From the NCBI GenBank assembly GCA_032433595.1, contig JASWJB010000174.1, forward strand, positions 26,480 through 90,479: a stretch of DNA of 64,000 nucleotides, read 5' to 3'. Source of the DNA: Conoideocrella luteorostrata (lineage: Eukaryota > Ascomycota > Sordariomycetes > Hypocreales > Clavicipitaceae). A program made the position numbers and the translations under genes. The notes beneath the pieces are model-generated. The model did no database searches and was not told where the DNA came from. It was given only the letters and a program-made list of their open reading frames with translations. Below, in pieces: positions 34,111 to 44,586 of this stretch (positions are counted from its first letter, which is position 1; every line of letters starts with the position of its first letter).

Positions 34111-35961
34111 TTAAAGTGAATTTGATCTCTTAGTTAACACCCCCAACAGCCACCCACCAGTATTTCCTCCATATGCAGATCGAATATCCCCCTCTATTGG
34201 GCTGTCATCGTCTGATTCCAAATTCTCAATCCATTCGTGCTCGCGAATTTCTCTCTCTGCCACAGGAAATCCATCATTGCCTCGAAGCCAAGTGAATACA
34301 TTCCTGGTTACCATCTCAGACACTTCATCCTCAATATCAAAATTCTCAAAGTTAACAGAGGCGCTACTGTTCCACCCAGGTGGTCGTCGGGCTTTAAAAC
34401 GTATGGTCGCCTTAGCTAAATTGGTTTTTTCCCGCGCAGTCGTCCTGCCATCATTGCAATCCCAAGTAAAACTATGTTGTAGGAGACCATGAACTGCTGA
34501 GCATTTAGCGTGTTGACGAACATTGAGGTCCGTGTCTTCCATGGAAGTGAAGCCAAATGGAGCAAATGGAAATAGTGGTGGAACCGTATGGTCTTGTTCG
34601 TGGCATAGATACGTAAGCCGGCATTCATCGGCTCGCGAGATCTGGTGGGTGATCGATGTAGCTTTTGGCACAAAATCCTGAATAAAGGACACATGCGTTC
34701 CAGTCCAGGCGGCAGCATTAAGATCAACTTTCCACCACCCCATTCGAGCTTCTCGGAGACAGCTCGCCTCGGCGCCTGTGATAAATGTGCCAACCCAGAG
34801 AAATCCAAGTCCTGGATCTCTTTTTATGAATGTACTCAAGCGGAGATACATGTCGCTAGCCTTATCCGAGTCGAGGAACGCGAATGAGCCCTGTAACCAA
34901 GCTCCGCAGTCATTACAGTACACATCTGGCTCGAAGAAGATGCTATTCAAGAGAGATTTTACACCTCTCGAGTTGCAACTCAGCGTCAGCAGACGGTCTA
35001 ATTGACAGAGTTCCCCTCTCCAATCTGGAGTCACTTGCTTTCTGCTATGTCGGCTTTCCGCTATGTGCGGTAGATGGGGGATGGGAAGCTCAATTCTTCT
35101 ATTATCCAACTTCGCTACTGGAATGAGTAAAACCGCTGCGAGTGCTTCTTGGCTTTGGTCTGTGACATCATAGAGAGAGCAATATTCTGAAAGGTAGCGA
35201 ATTGCATCGCTGAACGATGCGGAACGACAATTAGTAACGTGTGAGCCCGATTGAACATTGGCGGAAATGAGGAATGCCGGCCCTTGCTCGATTCTGATGG
35301 ACCAAGGTGCGTAGAGAATGAACCCAGTGTTACTTCGGACTGTTGCGTCCCAACCGCCATCTGCTGAGAGTACAGCTGTCCACCACCGAGCAGCATCTTC
35401 ATCCACATTTCCTACATCTACCACGACAGAGTCTTCGCCATCATATAGCCCTCTTAGCCCATTGCTGGCGTTGAGTTGATCTCCGTGGTTGCTGTAGTCA
35501 GGGGCGCGTGCCCCAGGGATTAGCTCAGCCCATCTTGCCGAAAGTATGTATGCCCAGGCAAGCATAAGGACAGGAATGTGGTTGCTCTTGCTGCCGAGAC
35601 AAGTGGGAATCTTCATTGCCATACATGGGTCAGAAACGAAGGCAATTGGCGTCACGCAGCTTGAAGCCACCTGGAGAACAACGTTTTCCTGAAATGATGA
35701 AAGGTCGCAGTAACCTTGAGCGGTTGTCCAGGTGGTTTTACCCCTTACCGTGATTGTGTTTGAGAAAGACTTGTTGACTGAAAGGCCATCTGGGAAGTAT
35801 GGGTGGTTAGGAAATGCCGAATAAAGGCTAGTAAGGAGAGTTTGTGGGAGGTTCCTGTCTGCCGCGGCGCTCTCCCACAGTGTTGTCCATGTGCGATATC
35901 CCTTCTCATACATTGCCTTGAACGCTGCCTCGCTCGGACGGACGGGGTCATTCTCCATCAA
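34111..35961 (-). CDS. Large single-exon fungus-specific protein of unknown function (616 aa)
   Basis: An uninterrupted 1.85-kb frame, long for a region where most genes have introns. The N terminus (AAFKAMYEKGYRTWTTLWES) is amphipathic. A hydrophobic stretch (HIPVLMLAWAYILSARWAEL, near residues 130-150) looks like a buried or membrane-associated helix. A CNDCGAWLQGSFAFLD block near residue 353 has a possible metal-binding CxxC. Trp and Asp are frequent, and the C terminus has an acidic segment (LESDDDSPIEGD). There is no signal peptide. I recognise it only as an uncharacterised protein type scattered across filamentous fungi. The start is one of two adjacent Met codons. Confidence 0.72.
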   Translation of the reverse strand: MMENDPVRPSEAAFKAMYEKGYRTWTTLWESAAADRNLPQTLLTSLYSAFPNHPYFPDGLSVNKSFSNTITVRGKTTWTTAQGYCDLSSFQENVVLQVASSCVTPIAFVSDPCMAMKIPTCLGSKSNHIPVLMLAWAYILSARWAELIPGARAPDYSNHGDQLNASNGLRGLYDGEDSVVVDVGNVDEDAARWWTAVLSADGGWDATVRSNTGFILYAPWSIRIEQGPAFLISANVQSGSHVTNCRSASFSDAIRYLSEYCSLYDVTDQSQEALAAVLLIPVAKLDNRRIELPIPHLPHIAESRHSRKQVTPDWRGELCQLDRLLTLSCNSRGVKSLLNSIFFEPDVYCNDCGAWLQGSFAFLDSDKASDMYLRLSTFIKRDPGLGFLWVGTFITGAEASCLREARMGWWKVDLNAAAWTGTHVSFIQDFVPKATSITHQISRADECRLTYLCHEQDHTVPPLFPFAPFGFTSMEDTDLNVRQHAKCSAVHGLLQHSFTWDCNDGRTTAREKTNLAKATIRFKARRPPGWNSSASVNFENFDIEDEVSEMVTRNVFTWLRGNDGFPVAEREIREHEWIENLESDDDSPIEGDIRSAYGGNTGGWLLGVLTKRSNSL

Positions 35962-36879
35962 TAGTAAGATAATTAGTTAGTTGGTAGAGAGATTTGCAAA
36001 CCTGCGTATATGTGGTGCCGAAATTAGGGATGGCGAGGATGGAGGTTGTCGTATGGCCATCTAACGGTCTTTTTGGGGGGCGGGCGATGGAGGGATGCCG
36101 AAGCCCGATAGTTGATCTCTAGCTGTCCACCGGTGAGCCGGTAGGCATCGACTGCCCAAACAGTGTAACGAATAATCTCCTCGAAAAGCTGTCAATGACC
36201 ATTTACTTAGGTGCATGGAAACAGTCCCAGGTTACTTTCTGTCACATATATTAAACAGAGGGGACTGGTTCTAAAACTGAGCTACTAATTGTTTCTTAAA
36301 AAAAAAAAAACAGTCGTACAGGGTAGTCTTACCTTTTCAACACATCGACGATTGTACGGAGTAGAGGAGGGCTTAGTGGTTTTTGCCACATATCATTAAT
36401 AGCAGGACGTATACCGAGTATTCAACTATAACAGCGCTAATCTCTGCATTAACTCCTAAGTGCTATGATAAAATAACGTCCTAGGAGTGTTGGATGCCGC
36501 TTTTGCTCATCAATATCACACGTGAGGCGGCACCGTCTAAATCAAACAACAGAGTTGCGCAATAGGCTTGCAGTTCTTCCTTCCAGTTAGTTCAGCAAGA
36601 ATGTAGCCGCGACGCAGAAAAGCCGGTCAGTAAGTCGATTTCGGCTGATTCTTGTCACTGGAAGCACACCGCCTCGGCAAATCGTAGCCACTATTTTTGC
36701 TTTTCTTAGCGGTGTATTTCTTCCCCAGCCCACGGCTCTTACAAACTCCCAACCTTGAGGCTCAAGAACAGCGTGTCTACTCTCAAAACACCAACAACCT
36801 CGACGACACTTGATGAGATTCTGTCCTCCTCACACAACTAAAAGAAACAAGTACCGCGAACTCACAGTATTCTGCAAAA
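35962..36879. other. Intergenic region between divergent genes
   Basis: About 0.9 kb. It contains a palindrome copy (TACGGAGTAG near 36355), a poly-A tract at 36300-36310 and a pyrimidine-rich segment before 36880. No gene is supported. Confidence 0.45.
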
Positions 36880-37197
36880 ATGCCAGCTTCAGACGGTCTC
36901 CGTGAGTTCAGGATCTTTTTGTTCCTAATCCTCTCTAATCCCGTCCACAAAATAATAAAGAAGCGGACAGCTAATGTTTGGGTTCTAGAACCACCTCTAA
37001 ACGAAGGTGAGCGTGCAATCCGCAGGTCATACGGCGGCTGGACCAACTTCATGCAATCCTATGGCCTCAAGCCGTGGGACGACGATGATGCGGCGGAGGG
37101 CAAGGCTATCATAAGTGCGTTGGCGGAACATGCAGAGCAAGAAAAGACTGCCGAAGCAACAAACGCGACTACCGACGAGACAACCAAGACCAAATAA
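36880..37197 (+). CDS. Small conserved fungal protein (76 aa)
   Basis: Two exons: a 22-nt first exon (36880-36901, MPASDGL) and 36989-37197. The intron has a GTGAGT donor, a GCTAATG branch point and a TAG acceptor. The spliced protein has a compact conserved core, RRSYGGWTNFMQSYGLKPWD, followed by EGKAIISALAEH and a low-complexity Thr/Lys tail. Reading through the intron is possible in frame (105 codons) but would insert a hydrophobic segment; the splice signals argue against it. It has the look of a well-conserved small soluble protein; the function is unknown to me. Confidence 0.75.
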   Translation: MPASDGLREFRIFLFLILSNPVHKIIKKRTANVWVLEPPLNEGERAIRRSYGGWTNFMQSYGLKPWDDDDAAEGKAIISALAEHAEQEKTAEATNATTDETTKTK

Positions 37198-37956
37198 AAT
37201 ATCCGTCTGTTGGCACAAGGTAATAGAGCCAGGGTGACGATGGTGGCTATCGGGGATTGAGCATTTCTTTTCTTTGCAGCAGTCTGCATATAACTTATGC
37301 CGTCTATTGTTGTGGATGCAAGCTTTAAGATTGTTTAAAGAAGTTTGGCGACGTATGTATCGAATACGCAATACATATTATATCGCCATCACAGAAGCCA
37401 TCGTGATTGCCGTGGTCGTGATGGTGTCGGATAATATAAAATTTGATTGGAACTTATTGAATAATTATTTAGTGAGCTCACACTTTTGCATTTTTCCATG
37501 TAGCCGACATCGAACCCGACAAGTGGAACTACATCACAAACCGATGTTGGCTTTCAAGTACCACGTACATCGTGAACTGCGAGAGCATCGCCCTCGGCCA
37601 GAGCAATAGGGGGACGCCTGACCCTGTTGTCGCTGGCAACATAATGAAAAATAATAATAATACACATTTCAGAAATCAACATCGCCGGCCATCCTTAAGA
37701 CTAATAATATCTAAGTATGTGAACGGCATAAACGGAGACTAAACGGGCCACCTTCTTTTGACATTTTACTCTTGCCAGAGGTAAATACAACTTTAATTCA
37801 AGGGTGACCAGATTATAGAAACGTGCAATAGGTGGTAAACAGTCACTGTGATAGACTACCACCGTGTAATTTAAACTAGGGCGTGCAAGGAAGGCCTAAA
37901 ATTAATTTTTGACATATTTATATCAAGCTCTTCTGCGCTATAAGATACCGCACACC
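37198..37956. other. AT-rich intergenic region
   Basis: About 760 bp of comparatively AT-rich DNA (for example 37430-37480 and 37645-37675). No gene is supported. Confidence 0.45.
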
Positions 37957-38691
37957 ATGCAGCGCTATTTTGTAAGGGTTGGTGTCATGGACTGCGGGGA
38001 TGCGGAACCCGAGACCTCATACCTTTGCATGCTAGGTATACTCAGCGCGATTAGGGAGGGACTGGGGCATATACCTCTGCAACATAGGTCATAAGCTCTT
38101 CTGCCGAGATGGAATTCCTCCGAGAGCAGGTTTCGGGGAAAACAAGACAAACGAAGGTGAACTATTTGATGTCACCGGAATTTACTGTATTGTTGATCCG
38201 CCAGTGGAGAGCTTGTCCCAGTTTCGGAACCTTGCACTCCACGTCCCTGCGAAGGACTTATTTAAGCTACAGGAGGCGAATCCAGAGTCATTATGGGATC
38301 ATAAGGATGGCATGTTCATGAAGCCGAACACGCATTTCTGGGTCAAATATCCCATGGTTCTCGCCATGTCGTTCCAGGCAGTATTCACCAGCGAACCTAT
38401 AATGCTCGTTGTCCTTTGCGACTATAGAGAATTGGCTCCGAGTTTAGGATTTTTCAATGGGAAGATTATCCCTGCGAAGCTGCATTCACCTTCCAGGAGC
38501 AGCATTGGGAAAATACTATGACTTGGGAAGGTCTGGAATTTCAAGCACCTCTTATTTGCAGTCCAGGGGATGCCACAGAAATTGGGGCAGGGGCCGATGC
38601 CCGTAAAGTTACCGTTTCGTTCAAGAGGGCAGCAACGGGTAATATAGACTTTGGGAATAGTTTTTTGACTATGGATTTGTCCACCATGTAA
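37957..38691 (+). CDS. Predicted three-exon protein of unknown function (211 aa)
   Basis: Exons 37957-38035, 38088-38380 and 38428-38691 join exactly in phase (79 + 293 + 264 nt = 212 codons with stop). The introns are short (52 and 47 nt) with GTATAC/ATAG and GTATTC/ATAG boundaries but weak branch points. Without splicing the frame breaks twice; with it, one continuous protein appears, rich in aromatic residues and cysteine (CGDAEPETSYLC, HFWVKYPMVLAMSFQ, FRIFQWEDYPCEAAF, MTWEGLEFQAPLIC). There is no signal peptide and I recognise no domain. The alternative is a decayed gene in which two frameshifts mimic introns. Confidence 0.5.
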
Positions 38692-39030
38692 TATTACCTG
38701 TTTCGTTTCAAGATTGGCTTCGGAGGCCTTGGGGCGGTGGCAATTGTGTATTGGGTCCGCAGACATCGCCTGTTTGCCAGCGTACTCGTCGCCGCGCTGC
38801 AGGGGAAACCTACCGTGCCTGTTGTCTAGTATATATATGGCTGCTTGGGCCTTGCTCTCAGGCGACGCTATCCACGCGACAGTGTTCGAGGGTCTAGTTC
38901 AGACGTGAGCACCTCCCAGAGCAGAATTTCGGTGTTGATCGCCCGAACACTGCATTGGAAGGAGTGCCGCCGGTTTAAGTTGCCCCCTGTGGAGTACGGC
39001 GGCGGTAGCCCAGCTGCTCACTACCTGCTT

Positions 39031-39102
39031 GGAAATACTGTAGCTCTGATTGGCTAGCGAATTTCAACTTGACTAAATAGCCAATCATGGCTCAGATATT
39101 CC
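39031..39102. repeat. Imperfect inverted repeat carrying two opposed CCAAT boxes
   Basis: The left arm (39031-39056) and right arm (39078-39102) are imperfect inverses over about 25 bp. Their inner 10 bp are perfect: TGATTGGCTA against TAGCCAATCA. Each inner arm holds a CCAAT box. It lies about 200-275 bp upstream of the CxC protein gene. Confidence 0.75.
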
Positions 39103-39160
39103 ACTGACAGCCAGTCAGCGTTGGTCTTTCCCTCGACTTACATCACTGTGACTCTCAACC

Positions 39161-39167
39161 TATAAAG
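39161..39167 (+). promoter_or_regulatory. TATA box of the CxC protein gene
   Basis: TATAAAG located 139 bp before the ATG at 39306, followed by a CA-rich leader typical of strongly expressed fungal genes. The interval 38692-39305 has no supported gene. Confidence 0.6.
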
Positions 39168-39305
39168 GGCGTCATTCCTTTCCATTCAACATACACCATA
39201 ATTACCATCGCATACAACTCGACCGATTCAACAACCACAAGTACATTTTGTGTCGCAATCATCTCCCAACTACTACAACATCAATCACATTCACCAATTT
39301 CCACC

Positions 39306-39786
39306 ATGACTGTCATCAAGGCTTCAACTTGCTGCGCCAAGGACGGTGCCGAGTGCGCCTGTGGTACGTTTCCCATCCCATTGGCCTTGGCACCCACACA
39401 GAGGAGCACAGGGACAATTAGCTAACATTTAACGATGTTCAGCCCAAAAAGCAACTTGCTCTTGCGGCAAGCAATCGGCCCTTCACTGCAACTGCAGCAA
39501 GGCATCCTCAGAGAACTCCGTGGAAGGGGCGCGATGCTCATGCCGCGCAAGACCTGCCGGTGGATGCACTTGTGACAGGGCGGCCAGGGAGAACGCTGCT
39601 ATTGCCGGATCAACCTGCGCTTGCGGCTCAAGACCTGCTGGTACGTTTTTATATCGTCTCGCTCCAGACCTGAACTGGGACAATTGCGGAATTTAACGTG
39701 GCGTTGTAGATGCATGCACCTGCGAAAAGGCTAGCGATGGGGGCTTCAATCCTGCTTTGGAGATTGACTTCACCACCCGCAAGTGA
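39306..39786 (+). CDS. Cysteine-rich CxC protein, metallothionein-like
   Basis: Exons 39306-39363, 39443-39640 and 39710-39786 give 110 residues. There are 16 cysteines: one CC pair near the N terminus and seven CxC motifs (CAC, CSC, CNC, CSC, CTC, CAC, CTC) spaced regularly. This is the arrangement of a fungal family usually annotated as a domain of unknown function or copper-binding/metallothionein-like. Internal repetition is visible (CSCRARPAG, then CACGSRPADACTC), which suggests duplication of a unit of about 25 residues. The C terminus FNPALEIDFTTRK lacks cysteine and is conserved in this protein type. It is probably a cytosolic Cu/Zn chelator; metal binding is inferred from the cysteine pattern only. 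The promoter has a clear TATA box and a CCAAT inverted repeat. Confidence 0.85.
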
Positions 39787-40520
39787 ACCACGTATCCTAT
39801 TTGTACTATTTGATTGAATTTGCATGGTCTAAGGGAATGTTGGCGGCTGAGGCTAAAGGCGTTATTGGATTACGGTCAGGGTCAGGGTCAGGTTAATAGG
39901 CTGATTTAGATCAGCTCGAATACGGGTTGCATACCACATGGTACCGGAGCTTTATGCATTTGCTAGTTTCAGGGGGCGGGGGGTCGGGTGCTTATAGATG
40001 AGCATGGTGCAATGAATCGACATCATTATAAAAGACACTTGTCCCAGTCGTAAGACGTGTACGCATGCAGTACATTGAGGGAGAGATGTGGTAGCAGATG
40101 GTAGTTTGACAAAGTACTTGGTAAATATGGTGAATTTTACTGTATGCGCTGAATGGCAATCGGGACATACAAGCTCCACGGCATCCCCACAGTCCGGCTA
40201 TAAATATGACATTTGGCTTAAATTACGATATATTACCACACTCCCCATCAGCACTTTTATATACCTAGACTTTTGCTCTACAAGTCTAAACCTTTTGATA
40301 CCGTCGTTATCGTAATAAGGGCCGAGGGCATTATGATACACTGCCGCCATCACCAATACCACCACCACCATCGACATCAGTAAATGCTTGCTAACTCCAA
40401 CCACAGAAATGCAATACGGCCCAGCGCCAGGTTGCCCGCCTAAGTCGTGCTTTTTTGCCCGTAACATCCAATATGAAAAAAAAAGTCTCTATTGTGCCAC
40501 CCATGCTGCGCATTTGGTTC
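39787..40520. other. Intergenic region between convergent genes
   Basis: About 730 bp with a short GGTCAG triple repeat at 39877-39892 and no supported gene. Confidence 0.45.
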
Positions 40521-41542
40521 TCACTTATTGAGCTTGGCAGCGGCATTGGCCAACGAACCGCTGCCCCTGCTGCTGAAAATAGCCATAATGCCAAAACCGA
40601 CATAGAACAGCGCCAAGGGATAGGCTACCAATACTCGCATACCCTTCATTCTACCGACAGCGCAGAACATACCACTTGCGCTGTATGTGCACCACATGAT
40701 TGCAGCCGTAGTCAGGACAATCCCAATGGGGGTATCCATTGGCATGACGATCCCGAAAAGGCTTGTAGCAACAAGTGGCAGGAGGCAGTAGCCGAGGACG
40801 GAGGCAGATCTGGGGAAAGTAAGTGTTGCAGAGAAATGGCCTCCTTGCTGGTTGGAGGGCTGAGCTGGAGATTCGTTGAATTGAGGCGCGTAGGACTCGG
40901 AAGAAGGTGGTTCGGTCGGTGACATTAGGGACAAGATCATGTGCAGCGAAGTTGATCCAAGCAGAGCTAGGCCGTAAATGTATCCAAAATGCACTTTGCC
41001 TGAAAAGAGTAGGAACGTTCCGAAGAGGAGGAAGAAGAGGATCGGACCTGCGAGGTCGGAATCGTCCATTATGTGTTGATCGATGCGCCGGAAGGGGTTC
41101 AAGACGGCGAGTGTCTGGCATTGAGATTAATACAATGGTTATTAAGCTAACCAGCGTAGTAAATCAGCTTCAAATTTTGACGAACCTTCATCTGCATGTG
41201 TCGAAAATTAACACCCAGCTCCTCTAGCAAGGGAGGCTCGCCGTCATAACCCTCTGTCGAGAAAGCGGCCAACCAACCCGTCCTCAATCCGCCATGCTCG
41301 CCCATGCGCCCTGATACACCTGCACCACCAAAGCCGGCCGAGGCGAATCCAGCTTGGCCCCCAGCCGCAAAATTCCCCGATGAACCACCACCACTATAGC
41401 CATATGAAGCTTGTTGTGGAGTTGCAGCCCCTGAGACGGCGGGTGAATATGATGATGGGTAGAACTGGAGGTTTTGTGCGCCACCAGCACCTGGCGCGCC
41501 GTACTGGGGGTTGCTCGGCTGACCACCGTAATAGTTCGACAT
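40521..41542 (-). CDS. yip1: Yip1-family Rab-GTPase membrane-recruitment protein
   Basis: Exons 41542-41186 and 41114-40521 give 316 residues. The first 85 residues are a Gly/Ser/Tyr/Gln-rich cytosolic tail. The Yip1 domain starts with the conserved PPLLEELGVNFRHMQMKTL and FRRIDQHIMDDSDLAGP, which together mark the Yip1/YIPF5 subfamily. Five hydrophobic helices follow: ILFFLLFGTFLLFSG, a segment through HMILSLM, VLGYCLLPLVATSLFG, IGIVLTTAAIMWCTYSASG and VAYPLALFYVGFGIMAIF. The protein acts at ER/Golgi membranes with Yif1 and Ypt-type GTPases in COPII vesicle biogenesis. The intron interrupts just before the DLAGP region at phase 0, and its GTTCGT donor is slightly unusual. Confidence 0.94.
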
Positions 41543-43427
41543 GGCGGAGGTCGATAAGTTCGACGAATTCGGTGGGGAGATTGCGGAAAGATCGCGGCGA
41601 GGATGGCGTGAGGATGGTCGTGTCTGGGAGGCAGTATCAGATGCCAGAAGTCGAACAGGTGGCTAGTGTGGCGTGAAGCTGCCAATGTGGTTAGGACAGC
41701 TGTCGACTGGTGCCTTTCCGCTGCGTGCGCGTTTACGAGCGACCGCCGAGCTCGGGTTGGTCCTCAGAGTCAGGAGATGTGGAGTGGATGCCTTGCATAC
41801 CAGGCAGGAACCAGCCATCCGAGACAGGCTGACAGTCCATCGAAGACTGTAACCGGAGCACAATCAACGAGTGACATCTCAGACAAGAGTAGAGTTACAC
41901 CAAGAGCCGCATTACAGGGCGACTGAAGTCATGATCACTCAGCAGTGATATGACATGCACCAGGCAGCATGCACTATCTGAAAAACTTTGTGCATCTTTG
42001 CACATTACGGCTATTCCTACCACTGAATGGCAACTATCCATGACAAATATTGAAAGCCATGAGAAAGACTCGTTCGTATACGCTGTGAATTCGGTTAGAT
42101 AGCTTCATAGGTTTCCGGTATAAGCCAAACCGAGAAGAAGCCGGAGGACCAGCAGCTGCGACGCCACTCCTTCCCGGCCCAGAGCAGCTTGGATACGAAA
42201 GTCAGCAACACGATGGTCGAGACTGGATAGTCACGCTGAGCAAGGTCTGTTCGAGGCGAAGCAAAGCCGAGCGCATCATGCGTAATCAGACGACTCATCT
42301 TCAATTCGAGACAGAGGGTGACTGGTGTTTACGTGATTTAGTTCTTATCAGCAGATACGAAATAAAGTCACAAACAAGTATGGAAGAAATCTCACGATGC
42401 CAAGGCACACTGAAAATAGGCATTCAGCGCGGACTAAATCGCCCAAAGACTGCCGTGAGTGCCGTGAATGGTTGCTTTGCGGCTCTATAGCTTGCACTAG
42501 GTGATTCAAAATCCGATCCAATAAGGGTCGTTGACTGCTTTGTCCCAGCATGTCCAGGGTGGCTGGGGCATGACGTACCAAACTGATCTGCAAGGTGAAC
42601 CGTGCGCATCTGGGCACGAGTGGGATGCCGGATAAGCGTGGATGTCGAATGAGGGCGCATGTTACCAGCCTCAACTTTTTTCCTCACTGCCACCACTGTT
42701 GCAAGTAAATGCAAGTAAATGTGGCTATAACTTAAGTTTTTTTCTTCTTCTTATGGAAGAACTGCCTGATAAACCTGCTGTGAGATACTGATAGTATGCA
42801 CTCTTGGAAGCTTAACTTGCATGACTCCAGAGCCTCCCAAAAAAAAAAAAATACAAAGTATACCACAAAACTACGGAGTAATAACATATTGATTGCAGAG
42901 GCGTGTAACGGCCTCCAGCGGTGTAACCATCCAACGACGATTGTGGCGGTGCTCCATTTTACGTTTTTTTCTGCAAGCAGTGGCACATAAGCTGCGGTCG
43001 GATCTAGCAGAGGCTGGCAGCTCAATACCGGATTACGCAAACCAGACGCTAGTGGACAATAAAGCCCACCGCTAGAGCCCTCTAGTGAGTGAGTGGCAAC
43101 GCCGGTACTCCGTATATTCATCTAAGAATAGAGACAAGAAAAAAAGAAAACCACAAAAAATTGCGGTGGTGGGTGACGTGTGTAAGCTGCCATGCCCTTG
43201 GCGGTTTCGCATGGCGGGATACCAACCTCTTAGAAATCCGCCATGGCCGGTGCCGTTATTGTGTATAAGTAACGGCCCCCCGCTGCTCAGGAAATGGTGA
43301 TGTTTATTCCACAGATCACTGCATTCAGACACACTTGCCATCCATCCTTGGTCAATTCCACGTCTAGCCTTACGAGATTTCGCACCAAACTATACACCAT
43401 CTCAGCAACATCTTCACCACCGCCGAC
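41543..43427. other. Intergenic region, 1.9 kb
   Basis: No gene is supported. It contains palindrome copies near 42872 and 43106, an A run at 42840-42850, and at 43263 a TATAAG box about 165 bp before the GPI-protein start. Confidence 0.5.
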
Positions 43428-43814
43428 ATGCGAACCACCGCTACTCTGTCTGCCATCTTGGCCGCTTCCGCTGTCATCCAGGCTGCAGTCCTCACTACTG
43501 AACCTTCAGTAACATCATCCACGGTCACTGTCGTCTCACCACCTCTCTCAACCGGAGTCACTTCACACCACCATCACGGAAACACTACTGTAGTAGTGCC
43601 TCCCTGCTCAACTCCTTTCCCTACTTCCTCCACTGTTTCCGGAGCGCCAGTTCCCTCAGGCAACTCCACTGCCACGTTCACCACCGGTACGGGCCTGCCT
43701 CCTGTTCCTACCACCACCAACACGGCTGTGCCCACTGCTGGCGCCGCCTTGAACGCCCAAAACTCATTCCTGGCAATGGGAGTTGCCGTGGTCATGGCAG
43801 CTTTGACTCTGTAA
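43428..43814 (+). CDS. GPI-anchored Ser/Thr-rich cell-wall protein (128 aa)
   Basis: A single exon. The N-terminal signal peptide (MRTTATLSAILAASAVIQA, cleavage after about residue 19) is followed by a mature part dominated by Ser, Thr, Pro and Val with a HHHHGN histidine run near residue 47 and several potential O-glycosylation stretches. The C terminus is a hydrophobic tail, FLAMGVAVVMAALTL, preceded by GAALNAQNS, which provides small residues suitable for a GPI attachment site. It is probably a plasma-membrane or wall mannoprotein. Low-complexity sequence makes finer family assignment unreliable. The start is the first ATG after a TATA box and leader. Confidence 0.82.
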   Translation: MRTTATLSAILAASAVIQAAVLTTEPSVTSSTVTVVSPPLSTGVTSHHHHGNTTVVVPPCSTPFPTSSTVSGAPVPSGNSTATFTTGTGLPPVPTTTNTAVPTAGAALNAQNSFLAMGVAVVMAALTL

Positions 43815-44099
43815 AGGCAAATGGGAATTGGAGTTTTGAATCAACAGTATTGGGCCCAACGGGGACTTGCTTTACGGCGTTTGGGATCAGCATAATAGAC
43901 TATACGGTATCACAGGCCCGTCCTAATAATGCAGTGGCATCTGCGAGCATCGAGGTATAACTGGGGAATATTTCAAGACTCGGCGAGTCTTGGTAATTAT
44001 AATATTATATATACACCTTCATTTACATTCTGAAATTACTCATTCAAATCGCTCAACGCCATCATGTGACCCGTGTGTGTGTGTGTGGCAGCTTGAAGC

Positions 44100-44586
44100 T
44101 TAAATATTTCCTCCGTTAGCTGCGGAAATGGCAGCTCTGGATGAAGATTGAAATCGATCAAAATCACGAACGAGGTCAGGGAAATCCTTGATGATGTCGA
44201 GCGCCTGAGCCTTCAACCCAGCCATCTTGGCGTATCGTTCTTCAGCACTCTGGCCAACGATGGAGCCACCACTGCCGCTCTTGGCCCATAGTTCTGTCAT
44301 CTTGTTCACAGTCTCTATGAATTGGTCAAAGTCGCATTTTCGAAGTGTTTCCTAGTATATTTATGTTAGCACATCAATGGTAGCGCATGTACAAAAAAGG
44401 TCACAATGGTCAAGCAGCCACTGGACACAATGAGCAATGAGGATTATCAAGGCTTTTAAATACCTTTGCTTTATGTCCATATCGAATAGTAAAAAACATG
44501 GAATCGTCTGCGTACCCGGGAACAGCAAGCATGGCTTCTGTGACCTCGGTTGCTCTCTGCGTTCCCGAATTGGCTTTTTGACTCAT
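44100..44586 (-). CDS. Conserved fungal protein of unknown function (124 aa)
   Basis: Exons 44586-44464 and 44351-44100 join in phase 0; the intron has GTATTT and TACTAG boundaries with a TGCTAAC branch point. The protein begins MSQKANSGTQRATEVTEAML and contains FFTIRYGHKAKETLRKCDFD and YAKMAGLKAQALDIIKDFPD. It appears all-helical and soluble without a signal peptide. An in-frame Met five codons upstream (44600) is possible. I recognise no named domain. Confidence 0.7.
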
